A stretch of DNA of 64,000 nt from Pseudomonadales bacterium (lineage in GTDB: Bacteria; Pseudomonadota; Gammaproteobacteria; Pseudomonadales; Azotimanducaceae): positions 310,001 to 374,000 of the forward strand of contig JAHCAL010000004.1 in the NCBI GenBank assembly GCA_019634925.1, given 5' to 3'. The position numbers and the translations under genes are program-made. Positions 55,862-64,000 of the stretch are shown here, in pieces; the stretch's first letter is position 1; each line of letters starts with the position of its first letter. The notes under the pieces are model-generated. The model had not been told where the DNA came from, made no database searches, and saw nothing but the letters and a program-made list of their open reading frames with translations.

Positions 55862-57714
55862 TGTCCGCGCAGGAACAGCCGGTCGAGATCGGCCAGCGAC
55901 TGCACCAGGAACGTCGGGCGTCCGTGGTTGCACTGGCCGGCATGCTCGGTGCGTTCCATGTCGCGCAGAAGGGCATTCATCTCCTCGAGCCGCAGCGGGC
56001 GGTGTGCCCGCACCGAGCCGCGGCACGCCATGGTCGCGAGCAGATCGTGCTGACGATCCTCGAGCCGCCGGCTCACGCCGTGCTCCATGCAGTCCGCCAG
56101 CACGTCGCGGACGAGCCCGGCGACGTCACCGTCGGCGAGCAGGGCGGGCACTTCCCGCAACGTGACCGACTGGGGCCCGCTGCGGTCGATGACGAGCCCC
56201 ATCGCCGCGAACGCCGTGCCTTCGCGCTCCACCAGCTCGGCCTCCGGTTCGCTGACGTCGAGCGCCACCGGCACCAGGAGCCGCTGGCGGGGTACGCCCG
56301 CTTCCGCGAGCTGGCGCTTCATGCGCTCGTAGACGATCCGTTCGTGGGCGGCGTGCATGTCGACCACGACCAGTCCATCGGCGTTCTGCGCGAGGATGTA
56401 GATGCCGTGCAGCTGCGCGATCGCGAAGCCGAGCGGCGGGACGGCGGCGCCGGGTGTTGCCTGCGGCAGCGCCGGTCCGACCGCGCCCGGCGACTCACCC
56501 GGACGCTGGGACCGCAGCGCGTGCGCGCTGTGCGCCGTCCGGGCATCGCGCACCAGTCCCACTACGGCAGGCCGGTCGGCCGCCACGTGACTCGGGGCGG
56601 TGTACCCGGCCGGCGCCGCCTCCCAACCGAGCGCCGCCTGTTGCGGCACCGCCACCACGCCACCTGCAGCGTCCGCGCGGCCGACGCCTGCGCTCGTCAT
56701 ACCAGGCGGCAGCCCGCCCGGGCGCACGGCCCGCAATGCGCGATTGAGCTTGCCGAACACGAAGTCGTGGATGGTACGCGCCTCACGGAAGCGGACTTCG
56801 TGCTTGGTGGGATGCACGTTGACGTCGACCTGCTCCGGCGGCAGGTCGAGGTGGAGCACGAAAACCGGGTGCCGGCCGTTGAACAGCACGTCACGGAACG
56901 CCTGGCGGATCGCGTGGGCGATGAGCTTGTCGCGCACCACGCGGCCGTTGACGAAGAAATACTGCTGATCGGCCTGGCTGCGCGAATGGGTCGGCAGCCC
57001 GACCCAACCGTGCAGCCGCAGATCCTCGGCCGACTCCTCGATCGCCACGCTCTGGCGCACGAACTCCGCGGAGAGGACGCGACCGAGCCGGTCGATCGCC
57101 GATCCGGCGGGCAGTTCGAGCGCGGCCCGGCCGGGGCCGAAGCCGAGCTCGAACGCGACGTCGGGACGCGCCAGCGCCACGCGCCGCACCACCTGGTCGA
57201 TCTGCCCCTGTTCGGTCCGCTCGGTCTTCAGGAACTTGCGCCGGGCCGGTGTGTTGAAGAACAGGTCGCTGACCTCGACCGACGTCCCCGGCGGGTGCGC
57301 GGCCGGCTCGAAGGCGAGTTCCGCGCCGCCTTCGACAACCAGGCGCGCGGCCACCGTCGCGTCCGGCGTGCGCGACGTGATGGTGACCCGCGCGACCGAT
57401 GCCATGCTGGCGAGCGCCTCGCCCCGGAAGCCGAGGCTCGCGACCCGCGCGAGATCGTCGGCGTCGCGGATCTTGCTCGTGGCATGGCGGCGCACCGCGA
57501 GGCGCAGGTCGTCGGGGTGGATGCCGCTGCCGTCGTCGCGGACGAGCACACGTTTCACGCCGCCGGACTCGGCGAGGATCCGGATCGTGCCGGCGCCGGC
57601 GTCGAGGCTGTTCTCGATGAGTTCCTTGACCAGCGAGGCCGGCCGCTCGACGACCTCGCCCGCGGCAATCTGGTTCGCGACGAGGCTACTCAGCTCGTGG
57701 ATTCGTTGCTGCAT
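55858..57714 (-). CDS. mutL: DNA mismatch repair protein MutL
   Basis: A 618-residue MutL. The N-terminal GHKL ATPase has ERPASLVKELIENSLDAGA, DDGSGI, and SLGFRGEAL. A Pro/Ala-rich linker spans about 330-425. The C-terminal domain carries DMHAAHERIVYE at 452-463, the D(M/Q)HAx2Ex4E endonuclease motif, plus CNHGRP near the end. This is the nicking type of MutL found in bacteria lacking MutH, as in Pseudomonas. It is 20 bp downstream of amiB. Confidence 0.97.
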   Translation of the reverse strand: MQQRIHELSSLVANQIAAGEVVERPASLVKELIENSLDAGAGTIRILAESGGVKRVLVRDDGSGIHPDDLRLAVRRHATSKIRDADDLARVASLGFRGEALASMASVARVTITSRTPDATVAARLVVEGGAELAFEPAAHPPGTSVEVSDLFFNTPARRKFLKTERTEQGQIDQVVRRVALARPDVAFELGFGPGRAALELPAGSAIDRLGRVLSAEFVRQSVAIEESAEDLRLHGWVGLPTHSRSQADQQYFFVNGRVVRDKLIAHAIRQAFRDVLFNGRHPVFVLHLDLPPEQVDVNVHPTKHEVRFREARTIHDFVFGKLNRALRAVRPGGLPPGMTSAGVGRADAAGGVVAVPQQAALGWEAAPAGYTAPSHVAADRPAVVGLVRDARTAHSAHALRSQRPGESPGAVGPALPQATPGAAVPPLGFAIAQLHGIYILAQNADGLVVVDMHAAHERIVYERMKRQLAEAGVPRQRLLVPVALDVSEPEAELVEREGTAFAAMGLVIDRSGPQSVTLREVPALLADGDVAGLVRDVLADCMEHGVSRRLEDRQHDLLATMACRGSVRAHRPLRLEEMNALLRDMERTEHAGQCNHGRPTFLVQSLADLDRLFLRGQ

Positions 57715-57734
57715 GAAAGAACCGGTGGCCGCGT

Positions 57735-59066
57735 TCAGCCGGCCGGTATGACGATGGTCTGACCCACGCGGATCACGTCGCCGCGCAGCCCGTTTGCTGC
57801 GCGAATGCGACTGGCGCTGGTGCCATGCCGGCTGGCAATGCCCGACAGGGTATCACCCCGGGCGATGGTATACCGCACGTCGCCGGCGCCCCGGCCACCG
57901 GCGAGCAGGGTGCCCGGCGGCGCATTGGTTTCCATGTAGTTGCGGATGCCGCGTAGGAGCGCGTCGACGATGCGGTTCTGGTGGCTTTCCGTGTTGAGCC
58001 GGCGCGCTTCCTCGGGATTGGAGATGAATCCGGTCTCGACCAGGATAGACGGGATGTCGGGTGACTTCAGTACCGCGAACCCGGCCTGCTCGACGCGCGC
58101 CTTGTGCAGCTTGCCGATCGAGCCCAGCTGCGCGAGCACGTACTGGCCCGCCTCGATGCTGGCCGAACGGTTCGCACTCATGGAAAGATCCAGCAACACG
58201 TGCGCGAGCATGTCGTCCTTGTCGCCGAGCGGTACGTCGCCGACGCCGCCGATCAGGTCCGAGCGGTTTTCCTTCTCGGCGAGCCAGCGCGCGTTCTCGC
58301 TGGAGGCGCCGCGCTCCGACAGGGTGTAAACCGACCCACCGGTGATGTGCGGTTTTGGAAACGCGTCCGCGTGCACGGACACGAACAGATCGGCGCGCTG
58401 GTCACGCGCGATCCGCACCCGCTGGCGCAGCGGGATGTAGTAATCCCCCGACCGCACCAGGACCGCCCGGTAGCCCGGCGTCTGATTGAGTTTCGCCGCG
58501 AGCTTTTTCGCGATACTGAGCGTGACGTGTTTTTCATAGACCCGACCCGGACCGATCGCGCCCGGATCCTCGCCACCGTGACCTGCATCGATTGCGATCA
58601 CCACGTCGCGGTTGGTCTCCCGCGCGGGTGGGGGCGGCGGGGCGGGCCGCGCGGTCGAGTTCGACGACGCACCATGCAGGTCGATCACCAGCCGATGGCC
58701 GTGCGGCGCCACCGGTTCCAGGGTGAAGCCCTTGGGCTGCGCCGGCGCCGCGAGATCCAGCACCACGCGGTAGTCGCTGCCGCGCGCCGACGTGCGCAGC
58801 GCCTTGACCCGGGTCTGGCCGCGGGTGCTCCCGCTGGTGTCGAAGCTGGCGTGCGGGGTGACGTTCTTGAAATCGACGACCACCCGGTCCGGCTCGGTGA
58901 GGGTAAAGAGCTCGTAGCTGACCGCTTCCGACGTGTCGAAGACGACCCGGGTGTAATTCGGCGCATCGTGCATGCGCACGCCTTCCAGGCGCCGCGCATC
59001 CACCGTTCCCGCGGCAACGACGAGCGCCGCGCAGGCGATCAGGCTAGCGATGGAAGGTGATTTCAA
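57735..59066 (-). CDS. amiB: N-acetylmuramoyl-L-alanine amidase with AMIN and LysM domains
   Basis: A 443-residue periplasmic amidase. A signal peptide (first 24 residues) is followed by an AMIN domain (about 28-130, septal targeting). A Pro linker comes next, then an Amidase_3 zinc catalytic domain (AIDAGHGGEDPGAIG, ADLFVSVHADAF, SILVETGFISNPEEA), and a C-terminal LysM (TIARGDTLSGIASRHG). It cleaves the peptide from glycan at division. The amiB name follows the locus next to mutL, though the AMIN domain resembles E. coli AmiC. It overlaps tsaE by 23 bp. Confidence 0.94.
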   Translation of the reverse strand: MKSPSIASLIACAALVVAAGTVDARRLEGVRMHDAPNYTRVVFDTSEAVSYELFTLTEPDRVVVDFKNVTPHASFDTSGSTRGQTRVKALRTSARGSDYRVVLDLAAPAQPKGFTLEPVAPHGHRLVIDLHGASSNSTARPAPPPPPARETNRDVVIAIDAGHGGEDPGAIGPGRVYEKHVTLSIAKKLAAKLNQTPGYRAVLVRSGDYYIPLRQRVRIARDQRADLFVSVHADAFPKPHITGGSVYTLSERGASSENARWLAEKENRSDLIGGVGDVPLGDKDDMLAHVLLDLSMSANRSASIEAGQYVLAQLGSIGKLHKARVEQAGFAVLKSPDIPSILVETGFISNPEEARRLNTESHQNRIVDALLRGIRNYMETNAPPGTLLAGGRGAGDVRYTIARGDTLSGIASRHGTSASRIRAANGLRGDVIRVGQTIVIPAG

Positions 59067-59481
59067 GGCGCCGGCCTCCGCGTTCCGGAACCAGTCGGAT
59101 CTCCACGTCCGGGTCGGGCAGGCGATCCGCCACGCGCTCCGGCCATTCGATCAGCTTGAGGGCGTCGGAAGCGACCAGTTCATCCATGCCGAGAAAGTCC
59201 AGTTCCTGGCTGCCGCCGATCCGGTAGAAGTCGAAATGGTAGACCACACCGAAGGGTAAATCATGAGGTTCAAGAATGGTATACGTGGGACTCTTAACCG
59301 CGCCTGAATAACCTAGCCCGCGCAGGATGCCACGCACCAGGGTCGTCTTGCCTGCGCCCAGATCGCCCCGCAGGAAGACCAGCGCACCGCGGTCGAGCCG
59401 TGCCGCGAGTGCCGCACCGAACGCCTCGGTCGCAGCCTCGTCGGCCAGGAACACCCGCTCGGTCGACGCACCGCGGGTCAA
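59044..59481 (-). CDS. tsaE: tRNA threonylcarbamoyladenosine biosynthesis ATPase TsaE
   Basis: A 145-residue P-loop protein needed for t6A37 tRNA modification with TsaB and TsaD. Walker A is GDLGAGKTT; other family segments are SPTYTILEPH and VYHFDFYRIGG. The TTG start at 59481 overlaps the nnr stop (TTGA); no ATG is available upstream of the domain. Confidence 0.96.
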   Translation of the reverse strand: MTRGASTERVFLADEAATEAFGAALAARLDRGALVFLRGDLGAGKTTLVRGILRGLGYSGAVKSPTYTILEPHDLPFGVVYHFDFYRIGGSQELDFLGMDELVASDALKLIEWPERVADRLPDPDVEIRLVPERGGRRLEITFHR

Positions 59482-60977
59482 TGCCGGGTCTCGCCGGCCA
59501 GAATCGCGATCATCGGCTCGAGAAGATCGGTGGCCAGCAGGCTGCGCTCGCCGACCCGCTGCACGGCCTGGTCCGCGGCCAGGCTGTGCAGACAGGTGCC
59601 GGCCACGGCGGCTGCCGCAGGCGCCAGCCCCTGCGCCAGCAGCCCACCGATCACCCCCGACAGCACGTCGCCCATGCCGGCGCTGGCCATGCCGGGATTG
59701 CCGTGCGCACAGATGCCGAGCACGCGCGGCGCGCCGCCGCCGTCCGGCGCAGCGACCACCGTACCCGCGCCTTTCAGCACCACCACCGCGTCCAGTTCAC
59801 TGACCAGCGTGCGGGCCGCGTGCAGCCGATCCGCCTGCACGGCCGCGCTGGTGCCGCCGAGCAGCGCGGCGGCCTCGCCGGGGTGCGGCGTCACGATCAG
59901 CGGGCCGCGCCCGGCACGGCTTAAGTCCCGCAGCCCGTACAGGCCGTCGGCATCGACCAGGGCCGGTTTGCCGCTGGCCAGCGCCTCCTCGAGCAGCGCG
60001 CAGCCCCAAGGTCCGCGACCGAGTCCCGGACCCACGACCAGGCAGGTCGCCCGATCCAGCGCCGCGCGCCGGGCCGCCGGGTCGTCGGCGTCGACCACCA
60101 TGGTCTCAGGCCGGCGCGCGAGGATCGCCGGACGATGGCCAGCGCGGGTGACCACGGTCACGAGGCCGGCACCGGTCCGCAGCGCCGCTTCCGCGGCCAT
60201 CAGCGGTGCGCCGCCCATGCTGTGATCGCCGCCGACCACGAGCACGTGTCCGAACGACTGCTTGTAGGCGCCGGGATCGCGCGCCGGTACCCGGTACGCG
60301 GCGGGCAACTCGGGGTACTCGAGCAGCGGACAGCCGTCGACCTGCCGGTAGACGGGCGCGCCGACACCCAACCCCGCGAACCTGCGCGCGCCGGCAACCG
60401 ACCTCCCCGGTCCGGTGTAAAGCCCGAGCTTGCGCCCGATGAACGAGATGGTGACCGCCGCGCGGACGACCGGGTCGGTGACGCTCCCGGTATCCGCGTC
60501 CACGCCCGTCGGCAGGTCGAGCGCGAGCACCGGCCGGCCGGACCCGTTGATCCAGTTCACCGCCGCCGCGTACGGCGGTCTCAGTGGACCGCGCAGCCCC
60601 GTGCCGAGCAACGCGTCGACCACCACGTCGCCCGCCGGAGCGTCCGGCCAGGCCCCGGCGACCGCGACGCCGGACGCCTGGGCCATGTCCCGCGCCAGGG
60701 CCGCATCACCTTCGAGCGCGGCGGGATCGCCCACCTGCAGCAGTTCCACCGCGAGCCCCAGGCGCCGCGCCAGCGCGGCCACCACGTACCCGTCACCCGC
60801 GTTGTTGCCCTTGCCGCAGCAGACCGTGAGGGCACGGGCGTCCGGCCAACGTTCGAGCAGGCAGTCCAGCGCCGCCTGGCCGGCACGGGTCATCAGGGTG
60901 AACCCCGGGGTGGCCTGCTGATCGATGGCGAGCCGGTCGAGCGCGCGGCATTGCGCGGCGTTGTAGAGCGATTCCAC
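59478..60977 (-). CDS. nnr: Bifunctional NAD(P)H-hydrate epimerase / ADP-dependent NAD(P)H-hydrate dehydratase
   Basis: A 499-residue fusion that repairs damaged NAD(P)H. The N-terminal YjeF epimerase domain has CCGKGNNAGDGYVVAALAR and DALLGTGLRG. The C-terminal ribokinase-like dehydratase has VVGGDHSMGGAPLMAAEAAL, VVGPGLGR, TPHPGEAAALLG and GNPGMASAGMGDVLSG. The start is GTG 60977. It is divergent from queG, with a 55-bp gap. Confidence 0.97.
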   Translation of the reverse strand: MESLYNAAQCRALDRLAIDQQATPGFTLMTRAGQAALDCLLERWPDARALTVCCGKGNNAGDGYVVAALARRLGLAVELLQVGDPAALEGDAALARDMAQASGVAVAGAWPDAPAGDVVVDALLGTGLRGPLRPPYAAAVNWINGSGRPVLALDLPTGVDADTGSVTDPVVRAAVTISFIGRKLGLYTGPGRSVAGARRFAGLGVGAPVYRQVDGCPLLEYPELPAAYRVPARDPGAYKQSFGHVLVVGGDHSMGGAPLMAAEAALRTGAGLVTVVTRAGHRPAILARRPETMVVDADDPAARRAALDRATCLVVGPGLGRGPWGCALLEEALASGKPALVDADGLYGLRDLSRAGRGPLIVTPHPGEAAALLGGTSAAVQADRLHAARTLVSELDAVVVLKGAGTVVAAPDGGGAPRVLGICAHGNPGMASAGMGDVLSGVIGGLLAQGLAPAAAAVAGTCLHSLAADQAVQRVGERSLLATDLLEPMIAILAGETRH

Positions 60978-61032
60978 CGGAAGACGCGCGTCGTTTCGCC
61001 CGGGCGGGCGGCGCGCTCATTATACTGGCGAC

Positions 61033-62124
<1,092 letters not shown>

Positions 62125-62174
62125 CGGCGGCGCACGCGATCCTTCTGCTCGAACCGTGCTGCCGGGGCGGCCCT

Positions 62175-62732
62175 TCAGGGCGCCTGGAAACGGATGAAGT
62201 GCTCGCGGTAGTAGCGCAGCTCCTCGATCGATTCGCGCACGTCCGCGAGCGCCGTGTGGGCGTTCCGCTTGGTATAACCGGGCACGAGGTCGGGCCGCCA
62301 GCGCTGCACGAGTTCCTTGACGCTGCTGACGTCGATCATGCGGTAGTGCAGGTAACCTTCGAGTGTCGGCATGTAGCGCGCCAGAAAGCGCCGGTCCTGC
62401 CAGATGGTGTTGCCGCACAGTGGCGAACGTTTCTTCTCGACATGACGCTCGAGGAATCCGAGCATCGTCGCCTCCGCCTCGCGCTCCGAGACGCCCTCGG
62501 CGCGGATCCGGTCGAGCAGCCCCGATGCGCCGTGCTGCCGCTTGTTCCAGTCGTCCATGGCTTCGAGCAGCGCCTCGGACTGGCGCACCACGATCACCGG
62601 CCCTTCGGCGATGACGTTGAGATCGCTGTCGGTGATGATTGCCGCCATTTCGATGATGCGTTCCCGTTCCGGGTCGAGCCCGGTCATCTCCATGTCCAGC
62701 CAGACCAGATCTGCCGCCACCGAACCTCCCAT
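62175..62732 (-). CDS. orn: Oligoribonuclease Orn
   Basis: A 185-residue DEDDh exonuclease that degrades short RNA and pGpG. Motif I LVWLDMEMTGLDPERERIIE, then GNTIWQDRRFLARYMP, MIDVSSVKELVQRW and the His-containing NAHTALADVRESIEELR are intact. ATG 62732 is preferred: it has AAGGA 7-8 bp upstream and matches E. coli Orn in length. ATG 62756 would add 8 residues and sits where transcription probably begins. Confidence 0.96.
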   Translation of the reverse strand: MGGSVAADLVWLDMEMTGLDPERERIIEMAAIITDSDLNVIAEGPVIVVRQSEALLEAMDDWNKRQHGASGLLDRIRAEGVSEREAEATMLGFLERHVEKKRSPLCGNTIWQDRRFLARYMPTLEGYLHYRMIDVSSVKELVQRWRPDLVPGYTKRNAHTALADVRESIEELRYYREHFIRFQAP

Positions 62733-62760
62733 CGCCACGTCCTTGTACCGCACCATCCGT

Positions 62761-62767
62761 TACTATA
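62761..62767. promoter_or_regulatory. Overlapping divergent -10 boxes of orn and rhdA
   Basis: The sequence TACTATA reads TACTAT on the plus strand (toward rhdA) and TATAGT on the minus strand (toward orn). Both are good -10 boxes at suitable distance from the start codons at 62799 and 62732, in a 66-bp divergent region. No clear -35 is seen for either. The two promoters would exclude each other. Confidence 0.45.
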
Positions 62768-62798
62768 GCCCGCACGACGGGCGGCCCAGGAATACAAC

Positions 62799-63659
62799 TT
62801 GAACGAACAGCCTCCAGGCGCACAGCGCGGTGGTCCCATCGCGACGGATCGGCTTCTCGAGCCCGGGCAATTTGCCGCACTGCGCACCGAAGCGGCGGGC
62901 AAGGACCTGCTGCTCGTGCACGTCGCGAGCGCCGCGGCCTTCCAGGCCGCCCACATCGCGGGCGCCGTGCTCGTCGAGCCGGGCGAACTCGTCTCCGGTA
63001 CACCCCCTGCGCCGGGCCGCCTGCCCGACCGGGCGCGCCTGGAGGCCCTGCTCGCGCGCATCGGCTACCGGGCCGACCGAACCGTGGTCGCGTACGACGA
63101 CGAGGGTGGCGGCTGGGCCGGGCGCCTGATCTGGACACTCGACGTGATCGGTCACGGCGACTGGGCGTACCTGGACGGCGGCATTCACGCATGGGTCGCA
63201 GCCGGGCTGCCCGTCGCAACCGGGCCGGAACCGGCACCGCAACCGACCCGGGTCAGCGTGACCATCGACCCCGGACCGATCGCGGAGATACCCGATGTGC
63301 TGGCGGCCATCGGGGATCCCACGAGCGTGATCTGGGACGCGCGCTCACCGGCCGAGTACCTCGGCCTGCGCAGTGGGTCGCGCCGCGCCGGACACATACC
63401 GGGTGCCGTCAACCTCGACTGGCTCGCCCTCATGGACCCGGCACGTCAGTTGCGGCTCATCGCGGACCTGCCGGCGGTTCTCGCCGCGCGCGGGATCACA
63501 CCAGATAAGCAAGTCATCACTCACTGCCAGACGCACCATCGATCGGGACTGACTTACCTGGTCGCCCGCCTGCTCGGATTTCCGCGGGTGCGCGCCTACC
63601 ATGGCTCGTGGTCGGAGTGGGGCAATCGCGACGACACCCCGGTGGAGACCGGCGCATGA
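62799..63659 (+). CDS. rhdA: Thiosulfate sulfurtransferase (rhodanese) RhdA
   Basis: A 286-residue tandem-rhodanese protein. An inactive N-terminal domain is followed by a catalytic domain with Cys243 in HCQTHHRSG, the active loop of Azotobacter/Pseudomonas RhdA. It transfers sulfane sulfur, for example to cyanide. The TTG start at 62799 has AGGA 7 bp upstream. It is coupled by ATGA to psd; this rhdA-psd pair occurs in pseudomonads too. Confidence 0.93.
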   Translation: MNEQPPGAQRGGPIATDRLLEPGQFAALRTEAAGKDLLLVHVASAAAFQAAHIAGAVLVEPGELVSGTPPAPGRLPDRARLEALLARIGYRADRTVVAYDDEGGGWAGRLIWTLDVIGHGDWAYLDGGIHAWVAAGLPVATGPEPAPQPTRVSVTIDPGPIAEIPDVLAAIGDPTSVIWDARSPAEYLGLRSGSRRAGHIPGAVNLDWLALMDPARQLRLIADLPAVLAARGITPDKQVITHCQTHHRSGLTYLVARLLGFPRVRAYHGSWSEWGNRDDTPVETGA

Positions 63660-64000
63660 GCGGCTGGTTCGCCGCCCTGCAGCGTGCGCTGCCACAGCAC
63701 GCCCTCTCGCGCTTCGTCGGGACCCTGGCGCAAAGCCACCGGCCCTGGATCAGCCGGCCGTTCATTCATGCCTTCGCGCGCGCCTACGGCATCGACCTGG
63801 CCGAAGCCGCCTGCACCGACCTCGACGGTTACGCCAGCTTCAACGCATTCTTCACCCGTGCGCTCAAGCCCGGTGCGCGCCCGCTGGACCCCGACCCGAA
63901 CGCCATTCTCTGCCCGGCGGACGGCGTCGTGAGCCAGTGCGGACCGATCAGCGGGGACCGTCTGCTGCAGGCGAAAGGCACCCACTACAGCCTGCGATCC
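63656..64000 (+). CDS. psd: Phosphatidylserine decarboxylase proenzyme (3' end outside window)
   Basis: The first 115 residues of a pyruvoyl-dependent Psd, which makes phosphatidylethanolamine at the inner membrane. It has ALPQHALSRFVGTLAQS, FNAFFTRALKPGARPLD and CPADGVVSQCG; the self-cleavage LGST site lies beyond the window. The ATG overlaps the rhdA stop (ATGA). The psd-orn neighbourhood is conserved in Gammaproteobacteria. Confidence 0.95.
   Translation, partial: MSGWFAALQRALPQHALSRFVGTLAQSHRPWISRPFIHAFARAYGIDLAEAACTDLDGYASFNAFFTRALKPGARPLDPDPNAILCPADGVVSQCGPISGDRLLQAKGTHYSLRS

Overview
The window is a high-GC chromosomal segment with almost no spacer DNA, strong G/C bias at third codon positions and many translationally coupled genes. 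Gene content and order place it in the Gammaproteobacteria. The block psd-rhdA-orn-queG-nnr-tsaE-amiB-mutL-miaA-hfq-hflX-hflK-hflC-hisZ-purA, followed by tRNA-Leu-rnr-rlmB and rpsF-rpsR-rplI-dnaB, is the order known from Pseudomonas and, in part, Escherichia coli. I cannot name the genus. No phage, CRISPR array or rRNA was seen.

Layout: 0-6 kb holds accessory genes (a truncated membrane protein, an MFS permease, a wax-ester synthase/DGAT with a GNAT and CsaA, and two FMN-binding split-barrel proteins). From 6.2 to 11.5 kb is radA-dnaB-(YkgJ, tandem GST domain)-rplI-rpsR-rpsF. From 11.5 to 21.7 kb is an accessory island: secreted lipase, glycine-zipper protein, GPH permease, PI-PLC-like lipoprotein, an AhpD-like gene with an in-frame TGA, a 200-bp palindromic element, an amidohydrolase and a GNAT/racemase/RidA operon. 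rlmB-rnr and tRNA-Leu follow at 21.7-24.9 kb. A second, larger accessory island runs from about 25 to 48 kb: mechanosensitive channel, PhoH, an RND efflux pair with a divergent TetR regulator and operator array, a carboxyltransferase, a TonB receptor, a quinoprotein/hydrolase operon, a tandem TetR, a cation exchanger, GAPDH, a FabH-like enzyme and FolE2. From 48 kb to the end the conserved housekeeping cluster resumes, running leftwards on the minus strand with queG, rhdA and psd reading rightwards.

The most interesting item is the gene at 17035-18153. Its reading frame is split by one TGA that falls exactly where AhpD-family enzymes carry the second catalytic cysteine. The Glu, Cys and His of the AhpD catalytic signature are all correctly spaced around it, and the coding frame continues after the TGA into a typical family C-terminus. 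This strongly suggests a selenocysteine-containing peroxidase-like protein. Other unexplained structure includes four helically phased palindromic operator sites in front of the RND pump, a near-perfect 76-bp inverted repeat built from eight GGGGTCGGAGT units, a three-copy family of short palindromes at gene 3' ends, and a TonB receptor/PQQ-cytochrome/hydrolase cluster resembling polyvinyl-alcohol degradation loci.
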